DNA of 64,000 nt from Aurantibacter_A sp965215845 (lineage in GTDB: Bacteria > Bacteroidota > Bacteroidia > Flavobacteriales > Flavobacteriaceae): positions 1,426,001-1,490,000 of the forward strand of contig CBDCEL010000004.1 in assembly GCA_965215845.1 (NCBI GenBank), written 5' to 3'. Shown in pieces: positions 51,424-60,661 of this stretch; position 1 is the first letter of the stretch; each line of letters starts with the position of its first letter. The notes under the pieces are model-generated. The model was not told where the DNA came from and searched no databases. It worked only from the letters and a program-made list of their open reading frames with translations. The translations under genes and the position numbers were made by a program.

Positions 51424-54400
51424 TTAGTGTTTTTCGATAAACAATTTCGTGTTCACATCATCAAAGGCCACTGTCGTGCCTTCTTCTAGTTTTTCCTCGA
51501 AATCGAGGTCCGCGGTCAAAGTTTCCGTCTTAATATAGTTCAAGTTACTTTTAACGGCTTTTTCGACCAAGCCGTCCTTTAAAATTTTGATATCAATTCT
51601 GTCGGTCACCTCGTAGCCCGATTCCTTTCTAATATTCTGGATGCGATTGACAAGCTCCCGGGCAATTCCTTCTTTTCTGAGCTCTTCATCAATGGTAACG
51701 TCAAGTGCCACGGTAATTCCGGAAGAACTGGCTACCAACCAACCTTCAATATCTTGAGAACCGATCTCTACATCCTGTAACTGTAATTTAATGATTTTAT
51801 TTTCAATTTTTAGCGATATTTCGCCCTCTTGTTCTATTTTTTGGATATCATCTTGTTTTAACTTCGCCACGGCCGACGCTATTTGTTTCATTTCCTTGCC
51901 ATATTTTGGCCCCAAAACCTTGAAATTGGGCTTGATCCGTTTCACCAGAATATTGGAAGCATCGTCTAAAAGCTCAATTTCCTTGACATTCACTTCAGAC
52001 TTGATCAAATCGGCCACGGCCTCCAACTCTTGTCGCTGAGTTTCACCCAATATGGGAATCATAATTTTTTTGAGCGGTTGCCGGACCTTGATACGTTCTT
52101 TTTGGCGAATGGAAAGAACCAGTGAAGCTATCAACTGCGCTTTCTCCATTTTGCTTTCCAAAGCCTTGTCAATGTAGGATGCATCGTATTCCGGAAAGTC
52201 TGATAGGTGAATGCTCTCAAAGGATTCTTTTTTGGTCGTTGCCATCAAGTCTTGATATAGTCGATCCATAAAGAATGGCGAAACAGGTGCCGACAGTTTG
52301 GCAACGGTGACCAGACAGGTACATAAGGTCTGATAGGCCGAAATTTTATCCTCTTGGTAATCGCCTTTCCAAAATCTTCTTCGGCAAAGACGTACGTACC
52401 AATTGCTCAAATATTCTTGCACAAAATTGGAAATCGCCCTCGTTGCCTTGGTCGGCTCGTAATCGGCATATGCCTCATCGGCCTTCCTTGTCAAGGTGTG
52501 TAGTTCAGACAAAATCCAGCGATCGATCTCTGGCCTTTTTCCCAAAGGAACCTCCTCTTCAGCATAGCTGAAACCATCAATATTGGCATAAAGCGAGAAG
52601 AAGGAATAGGTATTGTAGAGTGTGCCGAAAAATTTTCGTTTGACCTCGATTATTCCATCCGCATCGAATTTGAGATTGTCCCAGGGGTTGGCATTTGAAA
52701 TCATGTACCAGCGAGTTGCATCTGCACCATGCGCCTCCATTGTTTCAAAAGGATCAACGGCATTGCCCAAACGCTTCGACATCTTTTTGCCTTCTTTGTC
52801 CAATACCAATCCGTTGGAAACGACATTTTTATAGGCAACGGAATCAAAGACCATTGTCGCTATGGCATGCAGTGTATAAAACCACCCGCGGGTCTGATCA
52901 ACGCCTTCGGCGATAAAATCCGCAGGGAAGGTTTTTCCCTCTTCTATGAATTCCCTATTCTCAAAAGGATAGTGCCATTGCGCATAGGGCATAGATCCGC
53001 TATCGAACCATACATCGATTAGGTCACTTTCACGCTTCATCGCTTTTCCGGTCGGTGAAACCAGAACGATTTGATCCACGATATTTTTATGGAGATCTAC
53101 CTTGTCATAATTCTCCTCGGAAAAATCACCTGCCACAAAATCTTCGAAAATATCTTTTTTCATCAACCCGGCTTCAATCGATTTTGACATTTCGGATTTC
53201 AATTCCTCGACCGAACCGATAATCATTTCTTCAGTACCGTCATCAGAACGCCATATTGGGAGTGGTATTCCCCAGTATCTAGATCTTGATAGATTCCAGT
53301 CATTGGCATTTGCCAGCCAATTTCCAAACCTTCCTTCTCCGGTGGCCTTTGGTTTCCAATTGATACTTTGGTTCAATTCGAACATTTTGTCTTTGACATC
53401 TGTGACCTTGATAAACCAAGAATCGAGCGGATAATACAAAATCGGTTTATCGGTACGCCAGCAATTCGGATAGCTATGTAGGTACTTCTCGACCTTGAAA
53501 GCTTTGTTTTCCTCCTTTAGCTTTATCGCTATTTCAACATCGACAGATCTTTCTGGGGCTTCACCATCCTCATAATATTCATTCTTTACATATTTACCGC
53601 CCAGCTCGTCCATTTCAGTCCTAAACTTGCCCTTTAGGTCTACCAAAGGAACCGGAGTCCCATTTTCGTCCAAGACCAACATGGGTGGAACAGGCGGAGT
53701 TGCCTTTTGCGCAACGAACATATCGTCCGCCCCGAAGGTAGGAGCCGTATGAACGATTCCCGTGCCATCTTCGGTAGTCACAAAATCACCCGAAATCACC
53801 CGAAAGGCGTTCTCGGCATCCTCATAAGGCAAGGCATAACCTAACAATTGTTCATATCTAATTCCGACCAGGTCCTTGCCCTTAAATTCCTTTACGATAT
53901 AAAAGGGAATCTTCTTGTCACCGGATTTATATCCGACCAAACCGGATTTTGATTCTACCTGTTCGAATTTTCCGGCAAATTGTTTTGCGACCAAACTCTT
54001 TGCCAAAACCACATTCATTGGTCGAAAGGTATATTGGTTGTAAGTTTCTACCAGAACGTAATCTATTTTTGGTCCTACCGTCAAAGCGGTATTCGAGGGC
54101 AAGGTCCAAGGTGTTGTCGTCCAAGCCAAGAAATATATCGTTCCCTCATTTTGAAGAAAATCAGGAAGAGTCTCCTCGACCGCCTTGAATTGGGCTACAA
54201 CCGTAGTGTCGGTAATATCTTGGTAGGTGCCCGGTTGGTTCAGTTCATGCGAACTAAGCCCGGTGCCGGCCTTGGGGGAATAGGGTTGAATAGTGTACCC
54301 TTTATAGATGAGTCCCTTGTCGTAAATTTGTTTCAAGAGCCACCAAACCGACTCCATGTATTTTGACTTATAGGTAATATAGGGGTCATTCATATCGACC

Positions 54401-54822
54401 CAATAGCCTATCTTTTCTGTCATTTCATTCCAGACATCGGTATAGCGCATGACCGCCTGTTTGCAGGCTTCATTGTATTCTTCCACCGATATTTTTTTGC
54501 CGATATCTTCCTTCGTAATGCCCAGTTCTTTTTCGACGCCCAATTCGATGGGCAATCCATGCGTGTCCCAGCCAGCCTTGCGCTCGACCTGAAAACCCTT
54601 CATGGTCTTATACCTCGGAAAAATATCCTTTATGGTACGCGCCATGACATGGTGTATACCAGGCATACCGTTGGCAGAGGGTGGGCCCTCATAAAAGACA
54701 TAGCTTTTCTTACCTTGGCGGGAGGACACACTTTTTTCAAAGATGCCGTTCTCCTTCCAATAAGCTAGAATTTCCTCAGCTATTTTGGGCAAGTCAAGCG
54801 CTTTGTATTCGGTAAACTTCAT
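51424..54822 (-). CDS. ileS: Isoleucine--tRNA ligase, type 2, with GIHH signature
   Basis: A 1132-residue class I synthetase. Its length and N-terminal block (VERKAGWDTHGLPIELGVEK) mark the type 2 (eukaryote-like) form. The HIGH signature is swapped to GIHH at residues 55-58 (bases 54649-54660), and the second motif is KMSKR at 680-684 rather than KMSKS. The CP1 editing domain, the anticodon-binding domain and a long C-terminal extension are complete. Type 2 enzymes resist mupirocin, and swapped-motif forms are reported to be highly resistant. It is the first gene of an operon with the DksA-like gene. Confidence 0.96.
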   Translation of the reverse strand: MKFTEYKALDLPKIAEEILAYWKENGIFEKSVSSRQGKKSYVFYEGPPSANGMPGIHHVMARTIKDIFPRYKTMKGFQVERKAGWDTHGLPIELGVEKELGITKEDIGKKISVEEYNEACKQAVMRYTDVWNEMTEKIGYWVDMNDPYITYKSKYMESVWWLLKQIYDKGLIYKGYTIQPYSPKAGTGLSSHELNQPGTYQDITDTTVVAQFKAVEETLPDFLQNEGTIYFLAWTTTPWTLPSNTALTVGPKIDYVLVETYNQYTFRPMNVVLAKSLVAKQFAGKFEQVESKSGLVGYKSGDKKIPFYIVKEFKGKDLVGIRYEQLLGYALPYEDAENAFRVISGDFVTTEDGTGIVHTAPTFGADDMFVAQKATPPVPPMLVLDENGTPVPLVDLKGKFRTEMDELGGKYVKNEYYEDGEAPERSVDVEIAIKLKEENKAFKVEKYLHSYPNCWRTDKPILYYPLDSWFIKVTDVKDKMFELNQSINWKPKATGEGRFGNWLANANDWNLSRSRYWGIPLPIWRSDDGTEEMIIGSVEELKSEMSKSIEAGLMKKDIFEDFVAGDFSEENYDKVDLHKNIVDQIVLVSPTGKAMKRESDLIDVWFDSGSMPYAQWHYPFENREFIEEGKTFPADFIAEGVDQTRGWFYTLHAIATMVFDSVAYKNVVSNGLVLDKEGKKMSKRLGNAVDPFETMEAHGADATRWYMISNANPWDNLKFDADGIIEVKRKFFGTLYNTYSFFSLYANIDGFSYAEEEVPLGKRPEIDRWILSELHTLTRKADEAYADYEPTKATRAISNFVQEYLSNWYVRLCRRRFWKGDYQEDKISAYQTLCTCLVTVAKLSAPVSPFFMDRLYQDLMATTKKESFESIHLSDFPEYDASYIDKALESKMEKAQLIASLVLSIRQKERIKVRQPLKKIMIPILGETQRQELEAVADLIKSEVNVKEIELLDDASNILVKRIKPNFKVLGPKYGKEMKQIASAVAKLKQDDIQKIEQEGEISLKIENKIIKLQLQDVEIGSQDIEGWLVASSSGITVALDVTIDEELRKEGIARELVNRIQNIRKESGYEVTDRIDIKILKDGLVEKAVKSNLNYIKTETLTADLDFEEKLEEGTTVAFDDVNTKLFIEKH

Positions 54823-54967
54823 TGAAACGACCTATACTAAAATTAAGGCTGCAAAATTAGGGATTTTGCCCGAATAAGTGCATCTGTCAAGGTGTGAAAT
54901 GGGTAATAATGTTCGTCAAAAGCCTCTCAATTGTCGAGCGGGCATCCAAAAAAAGGATTATTACGTA

Positions 54968-54975
54968 TATCTTTG
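54968..54975 (+). promoter_or_regulatory. Bacteroidota -7 promoter box for the LEA-like lipoprotein gene
   Basis: TATCTTTG matches TAnnTTTG and lies 37 bases upstream of the ATG at 55013. A clear -33 TTTG is not seen. Confidence 0.5.
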
Positions 54976-55012
54976 CATCAAATACTATTAAACACTAATA
55001 AAAACAAAACAA

Positions 55013-55360
55013 ATGAAAAAAGTAGTTTTAAGTGCAATTCTAATGTTGGCCATCAGCGTAACTTTTGTTTCATGTAGGGAGACTGCAAAAGGGGCAAAAG
55101 CAGATATGGAAGAAGCCGGTGAGGCAATTGAAGAAGCTGGTGAAGATGCCATGGATGCGGCTAAAGAAGCCGGTGAAGACATAAAAGAAGCCGGTGAAGA
55201 TGCTGTTGATGCTGTCAAAGAAGCAGGCCAAGATGCCGTTGACGCCGCCAAAGAAGTCGGTGAAGATGTCAAAGATGCTGCCAATGAGGTAGGCCAAGAT
55301 GTTAAAGACGGTGTCAAAAAAGCCGCAGAAAAGGTTGAGGATGCCGTTGACGACAACTAG
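55013..55360 (+). CDS. LEA-like 11-mer repeat lipoprotein
   Basis: A 115-residue lipoprotein: signal and lipobox VTFVSC with C21, then an almost uninterrupted charged amphipathic helix made of about eight 11-residue repeats of the type EAGEDAVDAVK / EVGEDVKDAAN, rich in Ala, Glu, Asp, Lys and Gly. The 11-mer period and composition resemble group 3 LEA and apolipoprotein-like helices, which protect membranes or proteins during drying or osmotic stress. The family assignment is by pattern. It is monocistronic, with its own -7 box and a strong terminator. Confidence 0.75.
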   Translation: MKKVVLSAILMLAISVTFVSCRETAKGAKADMEEAGEAIEEAGEDAMDAAKEAGEDIKEAGEDAVDAVKEAGQDAVDAAKEVGEDVKDAANEVGQDVKDGVKKAAEKVEDAVDDN

Positions 55361-55381
55361 TTGACGAAAGAACGAAAACTT

Positions 55382-55410
55382 AACCCTGACCTCAAAAGTC
55401 AGGGTTTTTT
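55382..55410 (+). terminator. Terminator of the LEA-like gene
   Basis: AACCCTGAC (55382-55390) pairs with GTCAGGGTT (55398-55406), followed by TTTT. It lies 21 bases past the stop codon. Confidence 0.88.
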
Positions 55411-55478
55411 ATTGCAAGTCAGTCACCTCAAAAATAGAACATTTGAAAGGTGCCCTGAACCGTTATTGAACAGTGATT

Positions 55479-55883
55479 ATGAAAACTTTCATTCGCAATT
55501 TCTGGTTGATCTTCACATTACTCGTTATAACATTGTCTTGCAAACAGCAGGTAGACAAGGGTGGTCGAACTGAAGGTTCAAACGATAAGGCAACCTCTTC
55601 GAAGGTCAAAGAAGAAACCTCTAACAAGGTGCCTCTCTTTGAGAACCCAGTTGTTCAAAACTATGTCGATTCTTATGAAGTCTATCTCAACGAATATGCG
55701 AATGCGGTAGACAATAGAGATGCTGAGGCCCTAGCCCGCCTAGGCCCTAAAGGACAAGAACTTGCGCTTAAGGCCCAAGAAGTTTCGGAAGCTATGTCGA
55801 TTGAAGATGCACAGAAATTTCGGCACTATTTGACCGAGAAAACCAAGGTGATAAAAGAACTTACGCTAAGATTGTCGGAATGA
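55479..55883 (+). CDS. Small lipoprotein of unknown function
   Basis: A 134-residue lipoprotein starting at ATG 55479 (a GTG two codons upstream is less likely). The lipobox is VITLSC with C21, followed by a Ser/Thr/Lys-rich linker and a helical C-terminal half (VQNYVDSYEVYLNEYANAVD, ALARLGPKGQELALKAQEV). No family is recognised. It is probably transcribed from its own promoter, since a terminator precedes it, and it converges with the TonB receptor at 55900. Confidence 0.7.
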   Translation: MKTFIRNFWLIFTLLVITLSCKQQVDKGGRTEGSNDKATSSKVKEETSNKVPLFENPVVQNYVDSYEVYLNEYANAVDNRDAEALARLGPKGQELALKAQEVSEAMSIEDAQKFRHYLTEKTKVIKELTLRLSE

Positions 55884-55899
55884 TTCTTTTCGGCAAAGT

Positions 55900-58311
55900 T
55901 TAAAAACGATACCCTAGCCCAAGCACCATATTTCTTCCAGGCGCCGCAATTCCTGAAGAATACGGACGATATCTTTGATCGGTAATATTCTCAAAGTTCA
56001 ATGAAACTTTCCAGTTATTCGAAAAATTGTAGTTCGTTCGTAGGTTAAGGGTATACCATGATGGTGAAAACGCATTCCCCTGTTCATCAACGGCATAAAT
56101 ATATGCCTTGTTCCTTTCAGATGGGGCCAAATCATCATAGGGTATTTCCCCGTTAAAGTTCAGAAACAAATCAGCATGTAACTTTTGACTTTTCCACAGC
56201 ACATGAAAATCACCAAAAGTCGGTGCTACATGTCGAGCTGGCGATTCCGTGCCATCGGGTTCTTCTTCCACACCTTCGGTAAGGGTCAAATTTGAAGATA
56301 ATGAAAGATTATCGGTTACAAAGGCCTCCAGTCCAAATTCAAAACCATAAACAAAGGCCTTTGCGGCATTTTGAATCGCCTGCACGTTGCTCAATTCGCC
56401 ATGGTACTCGATTTGCGATTGGCCATTGAACTGAAAATCCCTGCGAACCAAGGCATCGACGAGATAGGTATAAAAAGCCGATGTTTTGAATACGACTTTG
56501 TCTTTGTAATTCTTTCTGACCCCAAATTCCGTATTGTATGCATACTCAGGTTCCAAATCAGGATTGGGCACAACCACCGAACCCGGTTCTGAGTCGAAAA
56601 CCTTGCCAACATCGTCAATGTTGGGCGCCCTAAATCCGGTAGAGCCGTTCAAGGTAATTTGTAGGTCGGCCTTTGGAAACCAACTTAAGCCAATGCTTCC
56701 GGTAAGGGCCCCATTATCTAAATTCGCCTCATCAAATGGAAACGGGTAAAAAGTCCTATCAAAAACGGCGTCTATCCAAACGTGGCTATAGCGCAATCCC
56801 GTAAGTACCGTAAGATTCGGTTTGGCTTGATACTCCCCGTTGATATAACCTGCCAAAGTCTGCCAATTGGCACCATCGGGATAACGTGAAGGTGCCCCTG
56901 ACCAAATATTGGTTTCAATATCGATTTGCCCCCCTTTCGAACCCACTTTATTGAAAACGTACTCCCCCCCATAATACAACCTGAGATTCCCTATTCTTTT
57001 ATTCTCAAAATCAACATTGGCCGATATTGCGTCTACTTTTTCTTTTGTGCTGAACAAATCAACATCTTGAAAGTCCCTATCATTTCTGCTTTCTTCAAAA
57101 TGCTGATAAGCAGTGGTGATCTTAAGGCCATCATAGAACTTACCTTTTCCGATCTGGTTGACTTGCAAGTTTCCCATAAACCATTTCTGGGGGCCGTAGA
57201 ACCATTCCGCCGACTGCAATCCCACACCATCGTCAGAAGGTCTTACCAATCTGTCGTATCTTGAATAGTCAGAAGTTTTAGAGTAGTGGGTGCCGAGTTT
57301 AAAGTTCCAATTATTGTTTGGCTTGAAGGAGATTTTTTGCATCAAGCTGATCTGGTCATAAGCCGTAGGTAGTTGCTTTTTGGGATTGGAGTTATTCGCG
57401 ATAATATCCATCCCATTGGTGCTTTCCACATAATTGTTCCTTAAATAGGATTCAGGACCATGCGACCCCATTTTCAGGTCACCGAAATTGTTATACGAAA
57501 CGCTCGTTAGAAGGGCCCATTTTTTTTTGCCAAGGCCAATATCGACATGAAGTGTATTTTCTGTGTTCGCCGACGAGAAACGGTATGCAGCGCCACCTTT
57601 GGTCAACAAACTATCGGCATCTGAAAATTGAGGGTCTTGTGTGTAAAAATTCATCACACCACCAATGGCGTCACTACCATAAATAACAGAACCGGGGCCA
57701 AAAATCACCTCTGTGTTTTTCACGGTAAACGGATCGACCGAAATGATGTTCTGAATATTGCCGCCCCTAAATATGGCATTGTTCATTCGTACACCATCCA
57801 CCGAAAGCAATAATCTATTGGTGGCAAACCCTCGAATCATAGGACTGCCACCGCCCAACTGGCTTTTTTGCACAAAGACCTTGCCGCTGCTTTGCAAGAG
57901 ATCGGCAGAGGTCTGAGGGTTCACAAATGCTATTTGCCGTGAATTTATGGAAGCAATCTTATGCGGAACATCTTTTTTCTGTTGTTCCCATTTTGAAATC
58001 GACATGACGACTTCCTCTAACTGTTCCGCCTTCAAGAGCAAAAGAATAATCCCTCTTTGCTTAAGAATCTGCCTCTTGGAGGTTTTGCGAACCTGATAAC
58101 TTAAATGTTTGAAAAAGATTCGTTCGTTATCCTCAAAAACGGTCAAGTCGCATTTGCCATCGAAATCGGAAAGTGAAGTCTTCGACCGATCCGCGTTATA
58201 CACCGCCACATTGGCAATAGGCTCCCTTGTATCGCCATCTAAAATGGTGATTTTTTGTGCCATTGAAAGTTGAAAGCACAATAAGAAAATGAAGAACACA
58301 ATCTTTTGCAT
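55900..58311 (-). CDS. TonB-dependent receptor, haem/siderophore-type
   Basis: An 803-residue outer-membrane transporter: signal peptide (MQKIVFFIFLLCFQLSMAQ), a carboxypeptidase-like domain (about 20-95), a plug with PMIRGFATNRLLLSVDGVRM and VIFGPGSVIYGSDAIGG, and a barrel ending VLGLGYRF. The plug and the FRAP (TGFRAPNIDD) and NPDL (PNPDLEPE) boxes resemble the haem/transferrin receptor group, although the conserved His between the boxes in HemR-type receptors is absent. Haem or ferric siderophore uptake is likely but unproven. Its ATG overlaps the recO stop as TGATG, so translation is probably coupled. Confidence 0.88.
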   Translation of the reverse strand: MQKIVFFIFLLCFQLSMAQKITILDGDTREPIANVAVYNADRSKTSLSDFDGKCDLTVFEDNERIFFKHLSYQVRKTSKRQILKQRGIILLLLKAEQLEEVVMSISKWEQQKKDVPHKIASINSRQIAFVNPQTSADLLQSSGKVFVQKSQLGGGSPMIRGFATNRLLLSVDGVRMNNAIFRGGNIQNIISVDPFTVKNTEVIFGPGSVIYGSDAIGGVMNFYTQDPQFSDADSLLTKGGAAYRFSSANTENTLHVDIGLGKKKWALLTSVSYNNFGDLKMGSHGPESYLRNNYVESTNGMDIIANNSNPKKQLPTAYDQISLMQKISFKPNNNWNFKLGTHYSKTSDYSRYDRLVRPSDDGVGLQSAEWFYGPQKWFMGNLQVNQIGKGKFYDGLKITTAYQHFEESRNDRDFQDVDLFSTKEKVDAISANVDFENKRIGNLRLYYGGEYVFNKVGSKGGQIDIETNIWSGAPSRYPDGANWQTLAGYINGEYQAKPNLTVLTGLRYSHVWIDAVFDRTFYPFPFDEANLDNGALTGSIGLSWFPKADLQITLNGSTGFRAPNIDDVGKVFDSEPGSVVVPNPDLEPEYAYNTEFGVRKNYKDKVVFKTSAFYTYLVDALVRRDFQFNGQSQIEYHGELSNVQAIQNAAKAFVYGFEFGLEAFVTDNLSLSSNLTLTEGVEEEPDGTESPARHVAPTFGDFHVLWKSQKLHADLFLNFNGEIPYDDLAPSERNKAYIYAVDEQGNAFSPSWYTLNLRTNYNFSNNWKVSLNFENITDQRYRPYSSGIAAPGRNMVLGLGYRF

Positions 58312-59030
58312 CAGCTGAATACTTCATTCAAAACGGCAAGTGATCGGGGCTTGCGAAATCCTTGTAGGTGTATTTCAAAATAAAGCACCAGAGATTGTAA
58401 TAGTTCTTGCCGGTTGGTGTTTTTCATGGTTACGGTATGGAGAGCATCAAAATTTATGCCCAAAAGACGTTTGAAATACACTAAATTCTCATCTTTCAGG
58501 AACAATGCGTTCGAGGGTTGATCCGTAAAATTTCCGTCGTTCAAATCAAAATAAGCTGAATTGCTGTTTTCGGTATCAGGATAGAAACCCAAATACCTGG
58601 TAAGGTTGAGCAGATACAGGAGGTGAAAGTTGGCTATTTCGTCATGGGCATCCAACCATTGCAATGCGGTTTCCAAAAATTCAAAAAGTCCATTATTGGG
58701 CTCTTCTTCCTGAATGGAATTACTGGTCATTTCCGCGAGGAACAAAACAACCGCATTCTTTGCCATATCATTATGCAAAGACTTATAATGATATGTCACT
58801 TTGGCCTCGCGAATGCGCTCAAGTGTACCTTTATTTTTGTGAAAGGCCACAATTTCAAGTTGTGATAAAGGCTGAAAGTAGGCGCTTTTAAGTTTTCCCT
58901 TTTTTGAGGTCAACACGCCCTTTATAAGGTATGATTTTAATCCGTCGGAGGCCGTATAAATTTTGACTATCAGACTACTATCGCCATACTTCAAAGATGA
59001 TAGTACTATGCCCTTGGTGGTTACCTGCAT
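58311..59030 (-). CDS. recO: DNA repair protein RecO
   Basis: A 239-residue recombination mediator of the RecFOR pathway. The N-terminal OB fold (VLSSLKYGDSSLIVKIYTAS) and the helical C-terminal domain are typical, and the length is normal. The zinc-finger cysteines seen in some RecO proteins are absent, which is usual in this group. It is upstream of and overlaps the TonB receptor start by one base. Confidence 0.93.
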   Translation of the reverse strand: MQVTTKGIVLSSLKYGDSSLIVKIYTASDGLKSYLIKGVLTSKKGKLKSAYFQPLSQLEIVAFHKNKGTLERIREAKVTYHYKSLHNDMAKNAVVLFLAEMTSNSIQEEEPNNGLFEFLETALQWLDAHDEIANFHLLYLLNLTRYLGFYPDTENSNSAYFDLNDGNFTDQPSNALFLKDENLVYFKRLLGINFDALHTVTMKNTNRQELLQSLVLYFEIHLQGFRKPRSLAVLNEVFS

Positions 59031-59111
59031 TAGCTAATTGGAGTTCTCTTTGCAAAGATAAGCTGAAAAAGTGCGAAGTACCAGTTGAGAAATATCAGGA
59101 AGTTGCAAAAT

Positions 59112-59147
59112 GAAAAATGCGAAGCGCTTTAATGTAGAGCTTCGCAT
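59112..59147 (-). terminator. Terminator of gdhA
   Basis: ATGCGAAGC (59117-59125) pairs perfectly with GCTTCGCAT (59139-59147). On the minus strand the stem is followed by five T residues. It lies 31 bases past the gdhA stop. Confidence 0.75.
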
Positions 59148-59177
59148 CTCAATACTTTGCTGCTTCGTATTTCTAAC

Positions 59178-60533
59178 TTATATAACTCCCTGTGCCAGCA
59201 TGGCATCGGCAACTTTAACAAAGCCTGCAATATTTGCGCCTTTCACGTAATTGCAATAACCTCCTTTTTCCTTGCCATATTCGATGCATGAATCGTGAAT
59301 GTCTTCCATAATTGCCTTCAGGCGATCATCGACCTCCTCACGCGTCCAACTGATACGTAAGGAGTTTTGCGACATTTCAAGGCCCGAGGTCGCAACACCT
59401 CCCGCATTGGAGGCCTTGCCGGGAGCAAACAAAATCTTCGCATCATGAAATGCATGTATCGCTTCTGGGGTCGAAGGCATATTGGCTCCTTCGGCAACGC
59501 AGATGCACTTGTTTTTAATAAGTTTCTTTGCGCTTTTTCCATCCAATTCATTTTGGGTCGCACAAGGTAAGGCTATATCACATTTGACTTCCCATGGTGT
59601 TTTACCGCTAATGAATTTGGCAGATTTATATTTTTTGGCATATTCGGATATTCTTCCCCTTTTGTTGTTTTTCAAATCCATTACATAAGCGAGCTTCTTT
59701 TTATCAATGCCCTCAGGGTCATGAACATAACCGCCGGAATCAGATAGCGTTACCACTTTCCCGCCCAATTGTATGACTTTTTCGGCTGCAAACTGCGCTA
59801 CATTTCCCGAACCGGAAATCACGACCGTCTTGCCATCAAAACTTTGATCAATGGTTCGCAACATACTTTGGGCAAAATAAACCGTACCATAGCCGGTTGC
59901 CTCGGGTCGTATTTTCGAACCGCCCCATGACAGACCTTTGCCCGTCAACACTCCTGTGAATTCGTTTCGAATCTTCTTGTACATCCCGAAAAGAAATCCA
60001 ATTTCTCGGGCGCCAACACCGATATCACCTGCAGGGACATCTGTATTGGGACCAATATGTCTTGACAATTCGGTCATAAAGGCATGGCAAAAACGCATGA
60101 CCTCATCATCAGATTTTCCTTTGGGGTCGAAATCAGACCCTCCCTTTCCACCACCCATCGGAAGGGTGGTCAAACTATTTTTGAAAACCTGTTCGAAGGC
60201 CAAGAACTTTAAAATACTTGCATTCACCGAAGGATGGAACCGAAGTCCACCTTTGTAAGGTCCAATAGCGGAATTCATCTGAATGCGATATCCCCTGTTG
60301 ACATGTATTTCGCCCTTATCATCTACCCAAGACACCCGAAACGAAATCAATCGTTCAGGTTCGACCATTCGCAAAAGAATGTTCTTGCCACTATATATTT
60401 TTTTTCTCGCGATATAGGGAATTACGGTTTCGGCCACCTCTTGAACCGCTTGGATAAATTCAGGCTCATGACCATTTCTGGTCTTGACCTCTTCCATGAA
60501 TCGGTCAATTTTTGCTTGCATTCTTGCATCCAT
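59178..60533 (-). CDS. gdhA: NADP-specific glutamate dehydrogenase
   Basis: A 451-residue cytoplasmic enzyme that makes glutamate from 2-oxoglutarate and ammonium. The signature LPMGGGKGGSDFDP is at 124-137 with catalytic K130; D170 is in PAGDIGVG; the nucleotide fold has VVISGSGNVAQFAAEKVIQL. Length and motifs match the hexameric small GDH. It has its own promoter box (TAATTTTG on the minus strand at 60604-60611) and terminator, so it is monocistronic. Confidence 0.97.
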   Translation of the reverse strand: MDARMQAKIDRFMEEVKTRNGHEPEFIQAVQEVAETVIPYIARKKIYSGKNILLRMVEPERLISFRVSWVDDKGEIHVNRGYRIQMNSAIGPYKGGLRFHPSVNASILKFLAFEQVFKNSLTTLPMGGGKGGSDFDPKGKSDDEVMRFCHAFMTELSRHIGPNTDVPAGDIGVGAREIGFLFGMYKKIRNEFTGVLTGKGLSWGGSKIRPEATGYGTVYFAQSMLRTIDQSFDGKTVVISGSGNVAQFAAEKVIQLGGKVVTLSDSGGYVHDPEGIDKKKLAYVMDLKNNKRGRISEYAKKYKSAKFISGKTPWEVKCDIALPCATQNELDGKSAKKLIKNKCICVAEGANMPSTPEAIHAFHDAKILFAPGKASNAGGVATSGLEMSQNSLRISWTREEVDDRLKAIMEDIHDSCIEYGKEKGGYCNYVKGANIAGFVKVADAMLAQGVI

Positions 60534-60603
60534 AAACTCTAAATGAATTGGTTAGCGCCCGGACATCACCTAGGCAATTTTTATTGAATTGAAAATATAG
60601 CGG

Positions 60604-60611
60604 CAAAATTA
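60604..60611 (-). promoter_or_regulatory. Bacteroidota -7 promoter box for gdhA
   Basis: TAATTTTG on the minus strand fits TAnnTTTG exactly, 70 bases upstream of the start codon. A TTTA element about 18 bases further upstream is a weak -33 box. Confidence 0.5.
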
Positions 60612-60661
60612 TATTATTTCAATAATTTAAACGCTATTATTTTTGAAATTTCGCAAAATAA

